NCBI GenBank assembly: GCA_015231515.1
Contig: JADGBM010000011.1
Location: 1-51,767 of the forward strand
DNA: 51,767 bases
Origin: Desulfobulbaceae bacterium
Lineage (GTDB): Bacteria; Desulfobacterota; Desulfobulbia; Desulfobulbales; VMSU01
Direction: 5' to 3'
Each line of letters starts with the position of its first letter. Positions within the stretch are counted from its first letter, which is position 1. The notes under the pieces are model-generated. The model saw nothing but the letters and a program-made list of their open reading frames with translations, was not told where the DNA came from and did no database searches. The position numbers and the translations under genes were made by a program. Of the stretch, positions 1 through 9,599 are shown piece after piece.

Positions 1-138
1 ACTGCAGCAGGGACAGGGGCTATTTCTGCCGATTTTGTCCGGAGTTTTGTCTAGCGCCTTGAGGTCACCTGAAATGTAGAGCCACTGGCCATTTTCTTTC
101 ACAAAGCTGACCTCATGAAGAGTAACAACGTTGTGTTT
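1..138 (-). pseudogene. C-terminal fragment of YchJ-like SEC-C motif protein, runs off left edge
   Basis: Read on the minus strand from about 138 toward 1, the frame gives TLHEVSFVKENGQWLYISGD and then GRNSPCPCCS at the window edge. This matches from memory the end of the YchJ (UPF0225) family: an NTF2-like core strand motif of the LHERSRFVKENGRWYY type followed by the metal-binding SEC-C motif GRNDPCPCGS. The frame stays open upstream past 200, but similarity is poor there, no ATG or ribosome site is seen, and the region becomes the leader of the divergent gene starting at 215. The usual Gly of CPCGS is Cys here. I infer a truncated remnant; a frameshifted or unusually started gene is possible. 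The C-terminus lies outside the window. Confidence 0.5.
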
Positions 139-202
139 AGATTGCCCAACAGCTATGATGTGGCAGACATGGATGTGGTACTTAATAGTTATTAACAACA
201 AA

Positions 203-208
203 AAGGAG
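203..208 (+). promoter_or_regulatory. Ribosome binding site fixing the selenoprotein start
   Basis: AAGGAG lies 6 bases before the ATG at 215. It favours this start over an upstream in-frame GTG at 131, and a signal peptide begins immediately at 215. Confidence 0.75.
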
Positions 209-214
209 ATACTT

Positions 215-1063
215 ATGACATTTTTTAAAAAGAGGGCGGTTTTGCTGGTTCCGGCATTGCTGGTGATTGCTTTGGCTTCCCCCTGTCAGGCTGCGGTGGA
301 AACTGAAACGGTTAGCACGTACAAGGGGAAAGGCGGGGCCTTAGACACAGCCGTGTCAGGTGATGGGAAGTTCTTTTATGTGTTGGCGCCAAACGGGACT
401 ATTGAAATTTTTCCGACAGACGGTGGCCCCAAGGAGGAAGTCAAATTTGACGGGAAAGCTGATAAAGTGGCGGTCTCTGAAAGTGGTGATATACTTTTTT
501 TGACTGATTCCGCCTCTGGAACTACCCGTTTGATGTCGGTAGAGTATGTTCAATCTTTTGATCTGGCAGGGGCACCATACAAGGGTCCTGAAAATGCCCC
601 GGTGTCTTTGGTGATCTTCAGTGATTTCCAATGACCGTACTGCGCAAAGGTTCTACCTTTACTTGAGCAGGTGCTCAAGCTTTACCCGAATGATGTGAAA
701 CTGGTCTTTAAAAATTTTCCACTGCGGAGTCATCAGTTTGCTGAAGCGGCTGGCCTAGCTGCATTAGCGGCTGGCAAGCAAGGGAAATTCTGGCAAATGC
801 ATGACGCGATTTTTGAAAATTATAACAAGCTGAATAATGAGAAGATTACTGAGCTTGCGCAGCAAATTGGTCTCGATATGGTAAAATTTGAAGCCGACAG
901 CAATGATACGCAGTTGAAAAAACAGGTTCAGCTTGACCTTCAGAGTGGTTATGCTGCTGGAGTAAGAGGAACCCCAACTCTTTTCGTGAACGGAAGAAGA
1001 GTTAAGCAACGAAGTGTGGAAGGTTTGAGGCAAATGGTCGATAAGGAGTTGGCTAATCGTTAA
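215..1063 (+). CDS. Secreted DsbA-like thioredoxin-fold selenoprotein (in-frame UGA = Sec at residue 140)
   Basis: The frame is interrupted only by TGA at 632-634 and continues in the same frame to TAA at 1061-1063, giving 282 residues if the TGA is read through. Residues 1-26 form a signal peptide ending SPCQA. Residues about 30-110 look like propeller blades (GDGKFFYVLAPNGTIEIF, SESGDILFLTD). Residues about 115-282 are a DsbA/BdbD-type thioredoxin fold: FSDFQ-UGA-PYC, then KNFPLRSHQFAEAA, a helical insert, and the cis-Pro loop RGTPTLFVNG. The UGA sits exactly at the first Cys of the expected CPYC motif, which is the classic position for selenocysteine. The protein should work as a periplasmic thiol/selenol oxidoreductase. 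Selenocysteine-containing DsbA-like proteins are known in sulfate-reducing relatives. An authentic nonsense mutation is the alternative, but downstream codons are fully conserved in character. Confidence 0.85.
632..670 (+). promoter_or_regulatory. UGA recoding site with putative bacterial SECIS hairpin
   Basis: TGA occupies 632-634. After an 11-base spacer, AAAGGT (646-651) pairs perfectly with ACCTTT (655-660) around the triloop TCT. A lower stem CTGC (640-643) / GCAG (667-670) can form beneath it. The 11-base distance to the upper stem equals that of E. coli fdhF (established knowledge). The strict triloop lacks a G; opening the top pairs gives a GGUUCU-type loop closer to the bacterial consensus. 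Folding was done by eye. Confidence 0.65.
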
Positions 1064-1087
1064 CGGCCTGTTACCGTACGCAACCGT

Positions 1088-1136
1088 AAAACAACAACAC
1101 CCCGGAAGGTTCGTCCTTTTGGGGTGTTGTTGTTTT
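1088..1136. terminator. Bidirectional intrinsic terminator between convergent genes
   Basis: A perfect 16-bp inverted repeat has arms 1088-1103 (AAAACAACAACACCCC) and 1121-1136. It has A-rich and T-rich ends, so it can terminate transcription from both the selenoprotein gene and the convergent permease gene, whose stop overlaps the right edge. Confidence 0.9.
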
Positions 1137-1137
1137 A

Positions 1138-2208
1138 TTAGGTCTCAATTGCAAGTGGCGAGTAATTTTTTCTGTAGATATCTGCCAGAGTCAGAAAGGC
1201 TGTAATGATGTGAGGGCCGTAAATGATTCCCAGCACACCAAAGACGCTCAAGCCGCCAATGATAGACAGGAAAACAATTAAGGTGTGCATTTTGACCTGA
1301 CTGCCGACAAGTTTGGGCTTTAGCAGGTACTCGATGCTCATGGAGAGTATAAAGTAAAAAACAAGTAGAAAAACAGCTTGGCCAATCTGCCCTTTCAAGA
1401 AAAAAATTATCGCCGTCGGGATCAGGACTACGCCAATTCCGACAATTGGTAAAAAGGCCATGATCCCCATGATGCCGCCCCACATGACGGGTGAACCGAT
1501 TTGCAGGTAGGCAAAGACTATTCCGCCAAGGACACCTTGGATCAACCCGCAAACACCGTTACCGACGAGGATTGCCTGGGCAATTTTCTGAAATTTACTG
1601 ATCAGTTGTTCTTCCTGGTTATCGGGAAGAGGTGAAAGCTGTAGGATAAAGTCAACCAGTTTGTCGTAATCGATCAAAAGAAAAAATATGATGAGTATCA
1701 TCAACGAAAAATCGACGATAAAATTAATAATATTGGCGGCCCAGGAACTGGCCTGATTGTAAAGGAACAGGGCCACTGTGCGGGAATATTCTGCGAGATT
1801 TTGACTGATGTCGTCGGCGGTGAAAGTTATTCCTAAGCTATGAAGGTGCTCCTGGGCCGAAATGAACAGAGTGTTGCTCTGGGTAAGTTCTTTTAATTTA
1901 AGGGTGAAATTTATCTCTTTCATGTATTGGAATTGAGCAAAGGCCTCGTTGGATAATGAGATGACAAAAAACGTAAGGGGTATGAATACCAGTAGGACAA
2001 TGAGAAAGCAGGTGAGAAGCGAAGCAAAAGTGCTGGATGTGTAGCGATTTATATAACGGTAAATGGGGCGGAAGGTATTGACCAACAGAAAAGATAGAAT
2101 AAATGTTGAGATGAAAGGCCAGAACAGTCTGCCAACAAGCAGTATGGCTATTGTGAAAAGAAGGAGGAAATATTTAAGCGCATGTTTGCTTACTGAATTG
2201 TGTGCCAT
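1138..2208 (-). CDS. AI-2E family transporter (PerM/YdiK-like permease)
   Basis: A 356-residue polytopic membrane protein of the AI-2E/PerM (formerly DUF20) family. It has two N-terminal membrane segments (about 12-45 and 60-85), a soluble stretch of roughly 100 residues (KEINFTLKLKELTQ onward), then membrane segments with family-typical glycine-rich sequences such as GVLGGIVFAYLQIG and WGGIMGIMAFLPIVGIGVVLIP, and a closing GVLGIIYGPHIITAFL. Members include the E. coli autoinducer-2 exporter TqsA and several Na+/H+ antiporters, so the substrate cannot be told from sequence. It is monocistronic, convergent with the selenoprotein gene and divergent from ilvE. Confidence 0.85.
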   Translation of the reverse strand: MAHNSVSKHALKYFLLLFTIAILLVGRLFWPFISTFILSFLLVNTFRPIYRYINRYTSSTFASLLTCFLIVLLVFIPLTFFVISLSNEAFAQFQYMKEINFTLKLKELTQSNTLFISAQEHLHSLGITFTADDISQNLAEYSRTVALFLYNQASSWAANIINFIVDFSLMILIIFFLLIDYDKLVDFILQLSPLPDNQEEQLISKFQKIAQAILVGNGVCGLIQGVLGGIVFAYLQIGSPVMWGGIMGIMAFLPIVGIGVVLIPTAIIFFLKGQIGQAVFLLVFYFILSMSIEYLLKPKLVGSQVKMHTLIVFLSIIGGLSVFGVLGIIYGPHIITAFLTLADIYRKNYSPLAIET

Positions 2209-2433
2209 ATTTTGTCCTCTAACATGGTGTAATATAAAGTTTTTTTGTTTGGTTAAGGAAACTTTCTGATACTACTAATAGTCTTGTTTGGGGACAAAAT
2301 TCAATCAAATTCAGGAAAGTTATTAATTTTAATTGGTTCATGACAATAAACTATGGTAGTTTCGGACAAATTTTTATTGATGTGATTTGTAAATTGCCCC
2401 GGATTTTTCTTCTCGTGGCGTAAGGAGCCAAAA

Positions 2434-3501
2434 ATGGATTTACACATTGAAAAAGCTCAGCAGGCTGAGCTGAAAACCAAGCCGGACGAATCTGCTCTCG
2501 GCTTTGGTCGGTATTTTACCGACCATATGTTTACGATGAAATACCGACAAGGGAAAGGTTGGTATGATGCCAAAATTACCAGGTACAAGGAGTTCTCAAT
2601 GGATCCTTCGGCCATGGTTCTTCATTATGGGCAGGCGATATTTGAAGGATTGAAGGCATATCGGGGTAAGGATGGAGAGATATCGTTGTTTAGGCCAAAA
2701 GATAATCTACAGCGGATGAATGTTTCAGCTGAACGGATGTGCATGGCGACAATTAACGTCGATGATGTTCTACACGCCTTGAAAGAGCTCATTCGTATTG
2801 ACGCAGATTGGGTGCCAAAAACAATGGGATCAACATTATACATCCGCCCGACAATGATTGCGTCAGAGCCAGGCTTGGGTGTTAAACCAGCCAAAGAATA
2901 TTTGTTCTTTATCATCTTAAGCCCGGTCGGGGCCTACTACCCGGAAGGATTTAATCCGGTGAAGATTTATGTGTCGGATAAATACGTTCGGGCTGTTCCT
3001 GGTGGGGTGGGGCATGTTAAGACAGCTGGGAACTACGCTGCAAGTATTATGGCTGCTGTGGAGGCCCAAGAGGAAGGTTTTACTCAGGTGTTATGGCTCG
3101 ATGCCATTGAACGACGCTATATTGAAGAAGTTGGGACCATGAATATCTTCTTCAAGATTGACGGCAAACTTATCACCCCGCCACTGTCAGGCAGTATTCT
3201 GCCTGGCATAACCCGAGACTCGGTATTGACCCTGGCGCGAGAATGGGGGGTTGAAGTCGAGGAGCGGCCAATTGCCATTGATGAAGTTATCGAGGCAAAT
3301 AGCTCCGGTCATCTGGAAGAGGTATTCGGATCGGGTACAGCCGCTGTTGTTTCTCCGGTTGGTTCTCTTTATTACAAGGGGCAGACCATTACTATAAATG
3401 GTGCAAAAACAGGGGAACTCTCTCAGCGCTTTTTTGATGTGCTACAGGATATTCAATATGGCAATGTTGAAGATCGCAATGGCTGGGTTGTCGCATTATA
3501 G
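2434..3501 (+). CDS. ilvE: Branched-chain amino acid aminotransferase
   Basis: A 355-residue PLP enzyme of fold type IV that interconverts Leu, Ile and Val with their 2-oxo acids using glutamate/2-oxoglutarate. The size and motifs (HYGQAIFEGLKAYR at about 64-77, YIRPTMIASE, GHVKTAGNYAAS, EEVGTMNIFF, SGSILPGITRDS, EVFGSGTAA) fit the larger BCAT class shared with eukaryotes and many bacteria. The PLP-binding lysine is K196 in GHVKTAGN. The ATG at 2434 follows TAAGGAG (2420-2426) at 7 bases. It stands alone with its own terminator downstream. Confidence 0.93.
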   Translation: MDLHIEKAQQAELKTKPDESALGFGRYFTDHMFTMKYRQGKGWYDAKITRYKEFSMDPSAMVLHYGQAIFEGLKAYRGKDGEISLFRPKDNLQRMNVSAERMCMATINVDDVLHALKELIRIDADWVPKTMGSTLYIRPTMIASEPGLGVKPAKEYLFFIILSPVGAYYPEGFNPVKIYVSDKYVRAVPGGVGHVKTAGNYAASIMAAVEAQEEGFTQVLWLDAIERRYIEEVGTMNIFFKIDGKLITPPLSGSILPGITRDSVLTLAREWGVEVEERPIAIDEVIEANSSGHLEEVFGSGTAAVVSPVGSLYYKGQTITINGAKTGELSQRFFDVLQDIQYGNVEDRNGWVVAL

Positions 3502-3621
3502 CCAGTTCGCGCCTGGCAGAACTCTTTTCGCTGTTTTCGTGCAATAAAGTGTGTCGTTGCGCAAGAAGTAGGGAAATAGTTTTAGAATTTCAGGATTAGC
3601 TCCGTACCAAAATTGTCTGAA

Positions 3622-3670
3622 GCCGGTGTGGTGTGCTTGTGATCAGAGCACCATGCCGGCCTTTTCTCCT
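3622..3670 (+). terminator. Rho-independent terminator after ilvE
   Basis: GCCGGTGTGGTG (3622-3633) pairs with CACCATGCCGGC (3649-3660), with two internal G-U pairs, and is followed by CTTTTCTCCT. It lies 120 bases after the ilvE stop. Confidence 0.75.
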
Positions 3671-3740
3671 CTCTGTTTATCGGTGTTTCTGGGCACTCCC
3701 CCTTTCTTTATCGAAGCTGAAAATATTTTTTTTGGTTCAC

Positions 3741-3768
3741 TTGATTTTTGAAAAATCGTCACTATAGT
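3741..3768 (+). promoter_or_regulatory. Probable sigma-70-type promoter of groES-groEL
   Basis: TTGATT (3741-3746) and TATAGT (3763-3768) are separated by 16 bases. This implies a leader of about 130 bases before groES. The 404-base gap between ilvE and groES holds this, the ilvE terminator and a T-rich leader. I found no CIRCE inverted repeat (TTAGCACTC-N9-GAGTGCTAA). CGCCCATCC just after the -10 resembles part of a heat-shock sigma-32 -10 element, but no convincing partner was found. Confidence 0.5.
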
Positions 3769-3905
3769 TTCGCCCATCCTTTCATATGGATCTGTTTTTT
3801 GAGGGGCTATACTAACTTAAACCTGCGGTGCAACTTTTCTTTTTTTGGTGTCACTCGTCGGGAAAAAAGTGTTAATTTAATCAAGAATTATTATGGAGGT
3901 AGTAA

Positions 3906-4193
3906 ATGAAGATTCGTCCTTTGAATGACCGTATCTTGGTACAAAGACTCGAGAAGGAAGCGAAAACAGCTGGTGGAATTATTATTCCTGACAGTGCAAA
4001 GGAAAAGCCGGCAGAAGGCAAAATTATTGCTGTTGGTCAGGGCAAGCTTGATGACAACGGTAAACGTGTGAAAATGGAAGTTAAAGTTGGTGACAAAGTG
4101 CTTTTTAGCAAGTACGGCGGAACCGATGTTAAGTTGGACGGTGTGGACTATCTCATCATGAGAGAAGACGATATCCTCGGAATTGTAGAATAA
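3906..4193 (+). CDS. groES: Co-chaperonin GroES
   Basis: A 95-residue GroES/Cpn10. It opens with [13 protein letters not shown], the mobile loop spans about residues 17-34 with the GroEL-binding hydrophobic triplet III at 25-27, and the roof and core strands ([25 protein letters not shown]) are complete. As a heptameric lid it caps GroEL to enclose folding substrates. GGAGGT (3895-3900) precedes the ATG. groEL follows after 38 bases, forming the usual two-gene operon. Confidence 0.97.
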   Translation: MKIRPLNDRILVQRLEKEAKTAGGIIIPDSAKEKPAEGKIIAVGQGKLDDNGKRVKMEVKVGDKVLFSKYGGTDVKLDGVDYLIMREDDILGIVE

Positions 4194-4201
4194 AACATTA
4201 A

Positions 4202-5899
<1,698 letters not shown>

Positions 5900-5936
5900 C
5901 TAGCCCCACCCTTTTAGTTCTGCTTTGTGTTTGTTT

Positions 5937-5997
5937 AAAGGCAGGTGTCAATAGATGGTATCAGACGATACGTATCCATTGATGCCTGCCTTTTTTG
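5937..5997. terminator. Strong bidirectional terminator between groEL and guaD
   Basis: AAAGGCAGGTGTCAAT (from 5937) pairs with ATTGATGCCTGCCTTT (from about 5978) as a long hairpin followed by a T run (5991-5996). The A-rich opposite end would serve the convergent guanine deaminase gene. Confidence 0.85.
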
Positions 5998-6060
5998 TTT
6001 CACATGCCTGATGCATTTCAACTTCATTAATGAACTTAAGCCTGCCCATTGAGCAATAAA

Positions 6061-6525
6061 TCAATAGGGGATCTTGTCTTCAAACTCCTCCCATGATTTG
6101 AAAACCTTAAGTGCCTCAGAGCGCATTAACTGTTTAAGGGGGATGGATCGTTGCTTTGATTCTTTGTTTAGCTCTTCGTAGATAAAGTCGTCTGCAAAAC
6201 CAATGTCTGCAGCATCTTTTCGGGTCGCTGCATAATAGACACCTTTGATTTCAGACCAATAGATAGCAGCAAGGCACATTGGGCAGGGCTCACAGTTGAC
6301 ATAGATCGTGCAGCCGTCTAATGAAAAATTGTTCAGTGACGAGCAAGCGTTTCTGATTGCAACGATTTCTGCATGAGCCGTTGGGTCATTCGACGATGTG
6401 ACCATATTGCAACCATGGGCAATTATTGTGTTGTTTTTTACGATAACTGCGCCAAAAGGGCCACCAAGCCCATGTTGAATGTTTTCCTCTGCAAGTTGGA
6501 TCGCTTTTTTCATAAATTCGTTCAT
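6061..6525 (-). CDS. guaD: Guanine deaminase (cytidine-deaminase fold)
   Basis: A 154-residue zinc hydrolase converting guanine to xanthine and ammonia. Zinc and proton-transfer residues are H51-A-E53 (DPTAHAE) and P80-C81-P-M-C84 (CEPCPMC). The overall sequence (GGPFGAVIVK, SNDPTAHAEIVAIRNAC, AAIYWSEIKGVYYAA, DAADIGFADDFIYEEL) follows B. subtilis GuaD much better than the tRNA adenosine deaminase TadA. A strong AGGAGG lies 12 bases upstream of the ATG, longer than ideal. Convergent with groEL and divergent from plsY. Confidence 0.88.
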   Translation of the reverse strand: MNEFMKKAIQLAEENIQHGLGGPFGAVIVKNNTIIAHGCNMVTSSNDPTAHAEIVAIRNACSSLNNFSLDGCTIYVNCEPCPMCLAAIYWSEIKGVYYAATRKDAADIGFADDFIYEELNKESKQRSIPLKQLMRSEALKVFKSWEEFEDKIPY

Positions 6526-6788
6526 TTGCCGTTAATTCCTCCTCACCTGATCTCTGGGAATGTGAACAATAATTGGCCATATTTCATAGTGGGTGCTATA
6601 TTGCGGGAGTTCTAAGGGATTCAACATATAATTACAGCATATGGCCGTGATTTCCTATAAACAATAATCAACCGACGAGCATTTGGAGTGCTTTTTGATT
6701 TTGCTGCGGCTCTTGGGGGTCATGATTTCTTAAGTTTGCAAGATCAAAGTGGCCAGAATCAGTAGTGGGCTTTAATCAGGGGAGGAGA

Positions 6789-7385
6789 ATGGAATATTTA
6801 TTGATAGTATTTGGCTATCTGGTGGGATCAATACCTTTTGGGTTAGTGCTTGGCAAGATGGCTGGCATAGATGTCCGTACATCTGGGAGCGGGAATATTG
6901 GAGCAACTAATGTTAGCCGCTTACTGGGTAAAAAAATGGGGGTTGTTACTCTGCTGGCTGATGCAGGAAAGGCTGTTCTTCCTATGTTGGTCGCAAGCTG
7001 GGTTCTGTCTGATTCGTCCCATCTGTATGTATATGCAACCGGTGGTGCGGCATTTCTAGGGCACCTTTATCCTGTTTATTTAAAGTTTAAAGGAGGGAAG
7101 GGTGTTGCAACTGCTTTAGGAATATTTATTTATATACAGCCGATCGCAATTGTTTTTTGTTTAGCTTTGTTTGTTGGTACCGTCAAAATGACGGGCTATG
7201 TTTCATTAGGGTCATTGCTGGCATCAGCACTTATGCCGATTCTGGTTTGTGCTTTGGATGGTATCACACCGGCGTTTTATCTTGCACTTTTTGTCGCAAT
7301 TTTTATTTGGATTAAACATCATGAAAATATCAGACGCCTGTTGAACCACGAAGAGAATAGTTTTAAGGTGAAGGGTAAAGGGTAA
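6789..7385 (+). CDS. plsY: Acyl-phosphate:glycerol-3-phosphate acyltransferase
   Basis: A 198-residue integral membrane enzyme that makes lysophosphatidic acid from acyl-phosphate and glycerol-3-phosphate. Family signatures are VGSIPFGLVLGK (12-23), SGSGNIGATNVSR (32-44) and GHLYPVYLKFKGGKGVAT (91-108), with about five hydrophobic segments. I chose the ATG at 6789 because GGAGG (6781-6785) lies just before it; an in-frame GTG at 6765 would add eight residues of poor character. The final residues (KVKGKG-stop) are encoded by the first units of a GGGTAAA/GGGTGAA tandem array, so the tail is repeat-derived. Confidence 0.93.
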   Translation: MEYLLIVFGYLVGSIPFGLVLGKMAGIDVRTSGSGNIGATNVSRLLGKKMGVVTLLADAGKAVLPMLVASWVLSDSSHLYVYATGGAAFLGHLYPVYLKFKGGKGVATALGIFIYIQPIAIVFCLALFVGTVKMTGYVSLGSLLASALMPILVCALDGITPAFYLALFVAIFIWIKHHENIRRLLNHEENSFKVKGKG

Positions 7386-7519
7386 AGGGTAAAGGGTGAA
7401 GGGTGAAGGGTGAAGGGTGAAGGGTGATGGGTGGAAGTTTGACACCCACCCCATTAACCAACCAGTCAACTAATCAACCAATTAACTAACCAACCAACCA
7501 ATTAACCAGTCAACCAACC
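7366..7519. repeat. Two-part intergenic repeat: GGGTGAA heptamers then AACCA-rich octamer-like units
   Basis: From 7371 about nine near-perfect 7-base units (AAGGGTA, then AAGGGTG) run to about 7433. A hairpin follows (GGGTGG, loop GAAGTTTGACA-like, CACCC; 7430-7450). From 7453 to 7519 comes a run of ACCAACCA, GTCAACTA and ATCAACCA units. It fills the gap between convergent plsY and ppiD, and its two ends contribute to the plsY stop region and abut the ppiD stop. The right half resembles the elements at 24305, 31141, 46166 and 49467. Confidence 0.85.
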
Positions 7520-9411
7520 TAGAGCAACTGTTCGTTTGTCGTTATTTTTGAGTCCTGTCTTAAATGCTCCAGCCACGCAGCCAACAGATCGTTGTTTCTT
7601 TCCCTGACAAACTTTTCATTCAGCTCATTTTTTTTCTCTTCGAAAAGAGTTTCATCCGGGTCTTGCCGGTCGTTAAAAGCAATTATATAGAAAGTACTGT
7701 CGGCAGTTGAAATCTCTTCGGGATATTTATTTGTTTCTGAAAGAGTGAAGATGTTTTGGACAATCTGGGCAGGCAACGTTGCTGCTGAAAAGTCATTTTT
7801 AGAGATGAATGGAGTGGTTTTTAGTTCGGCACTTATCTTTTGTGCCTCAGCGGCAAAATCACTACTGGCTTTTAGCGAATTAAGCAAGGACTCGGCTGCA
7901 ATCTTCGCGAGATTATTTGCCTCAGAGGCGATGTAATCTTTTTCAACCTTTTCTTTGACACTGGCAAGATCCTGCTGCTCCGGGGGTAGAGTTTCTACCA
8001 CAAAGACGATGGCATAGCCCTGTGAGGTCTCAATGATTGAACTCAGCTCACCTTGTTTCAGGGTGAATCCTGCGTTAACAATTTCAGGTAGAGTCACGAG
8101 TGGTTCCGGGGGGTCTAGCTGGCTGAAAAACTCGGTTGTGGTAAGAGGCAGGGTAATGCCTTGTTCTTTCGAGTTGTCGACGAATTTTGCCAGGCTTCCG
8201 GATAAAATAATTTTTTCATAGGCAGAGTTTGCCAGCTCAAATGAACTGGTTTTTTTAGATTCCTGCTGAATCTTCGCGATGATCTGGTCGCGAACTTCTT
8301 CAAGTGGCTTAATGCGGGCCGGCTCGATCTTTTCCAGTTTGATAATGTGGTAACCAAATTGGGTCTCAACAATGTCGCTTACCGCGCCTTCCTCCATGCT
8401 GAATGCGGCATCTGCAAAAGGTTTAACCATCTGTTCCCGCTGAAAAAAACCTAAATCGCCGCCTCGTGAAGCAGAACCGTCGGCCGAAAACTCCTTGGCC
8501 ATTTCGGCAAAATCTGCTCCCGAGCGAATCCTTGCCAGGACATTCTCGGCCTGAGCTTTTTGAACGGCATTTGTTTCAGCCACGTCACCGATTCTGAAAA
8601 GAATGTGTCGTGCGCTACGTTTTTCCGGCAAAGCATATTGGTTGATAGTGTTCTGATACATCTGCCCAATAGCACTGTCTGTTGGGAGAGTGTCTGTGTC
8701 TGCAAACGAGAATAGAAGGTAGTTTAATTTTGTTTTTGGTTCGGACTGGTAATTGAGTTTGTTTTCTTCAAAATAACTGTTGAGCTTTTCGTCGGTCACC
8801 TCAACGTTGTCAGTGTATGCGTCAGCGGTTAACTCAACATAGTCGAATTTTGTTGTTTGGTAAGTGTTGATAAACTGATCGTGGATTGATGACTTTGACG
8901 GGACCGCAAATCTGCTTAAGTGATCGAGAACTTTAGCTGAGAGCAGATCGTAGCGAAGCTCTGTTTCAAATTTTGAAACAGACATGCGGGAACTGGCCAA
9001 TACCTCTTCATACCATTTTGCATCGAAAAAGCCGTTGCTCTTAAAGGCTTCCATCTCCTGGATAGTATTTCTGAGTTCCTGATCACTTACATAGAGGCCG
9101 GCTTCCAGAGCACCCTGGCGTAAAAGAGCGCCTTGAACCAGCTTGTTTAATACCTGCTGCTTGATGTTTATGGAGTCAAGTAAACCGGTGGGAATTGCTC
9201 CGCCAAATTGATCGCGAAGCGTGTTTACTGTTTGATCATACTCTCTTTGGTAATCCTGAAATGAGATGCCTTCGTCATTAACAGTTGCGACGCTGTTTTG
9301 GACATTACCAGTATTTGATCCGACACCAAAGAAAATAAACACCAGTATGATAATAACGATTGTTGCCTGTAAATAAGGCGATTGAGCCTTTCTTCGTAAG
9401 AGATCCAACAT
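7519..9411 (-). CDS. PpiD-like membrane-anchored peptidyl-prolyl isomerase/foldase (SurA_N, PpiC domains)
   Basis: A 630-residue protein with an N-in single anchor (MLDLLRRKAQSPYLQ then a hydrophobic helix at about 16-33), a SurA-N-like chaperone region (about 36-230), one parvulin PpiC domain (about 266-362; RSARHILFRIG ... GGDLGFFQREQMVKPF ... TQFGYHIIKLE), and a C-terminal chaperone-like part. The layout and length match E. coli PpiD (623 aa), a periplasm-facing chaperone at the Sec translocon. It lies downstream of polA on the same strand with a 188-base gap. Catalytic isomerase activity is uncertain because PpiD parvulin domains can be inactive. Confidence 0.88.
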   Translation of the reverse strand: MLDLLRRKAQSPYLQATIVIIILVFIFFGVGSNTGNVQNSVATVNDEGISFQDYQREYDQTVNTLRDQFGGAIPTGLLDSINIKQQVLNKLVQGALLRQGALEAGLYVSDQELRNTIQEMEAFKSNGFFDAKWYEEVLASSRMSVSKFETELRYDLLSAKVLDHLSRFAVPSKSSIHDQFINTYQTTKFDYVELTADAYTDNVEVTDEKLNSYFEENKLNYQSEPKTKLNYLLFSFADTDTLPTDSAIGQMYQNTINQYALPEKRSARHILFRIGDVAETNAVQKAQAENVLARIRSGADFAEMAKEFSADGSASRGGDLGFFQREQMVKPFADAAFSMEEGAVSDIVETQFGYHIIKLEKIEPARIKPLEEVRDQIIAKIQQESKKTSSFELANSAYEKIILSGSLAKFVDNSKEQGITLPLTTTEFFSQLDPPEPLVTLPEIVNAGFTLKQGELSSIIETSQGYAIVFVVETLPPEQQDLASVKEKVEKDYIASEANNLAKIAAESLLNSLKASSDFAAEAQKISAELKTTPFISKNDFSAATLPAQIVQNIFTLSETNKYPEEISTADSTFYIIAFNDRQDPDETLFEEKKNELNEKFVRERNNDLLAAWLEHLRQDSKITTNEQLL

Positions 9412-9505
9412 GATAAAATCCTTTGAGGTCTAACGCCCTGTAGCCGGCATGGTACAGGCGACGCCATTAAAAAAAACGAGAGGTTTAGTTAGTAACAAAA
9501 TCAAG

Positions 9506-9530
9506 CTATCCTACGATTTTTGTAGGATAG
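9506..9530 (-). other. Perfect 9-bp hairpin between polA and ppiD
   Basis: CTATCCTAC (9506-9514) and GTAGGATAG (9522-9530) flank a 7-base loop. It lies 70 bases past the polA stop in the direction of transcription. No clean T run follows, so it may be a weak terminator or an RNA processing signal. Confidence 0.5.
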
Positions 9531-9599
9531 AGTCAATAAAATTTACTGAAATCGGGCTGAGGAACTTACCCTCGTTTTTAACGATTTCCACTTCACAGG

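Noticed and set aside
131-634. Separate 167-residue gene ending at the TGA, and a second gene from GTG 671
   Set aside because: Both lie in one frame, the first lacks a complete fold, and the TGA coincides with the catalytic Cys position; one recoded gene explains both.
6526-6788. Purine riboswitch upstream of the guanine deaminase gene
   Set aside because: ATATGG occurs in the divergent gap but the conserved paired junction segments of the purine aptamer were not found.
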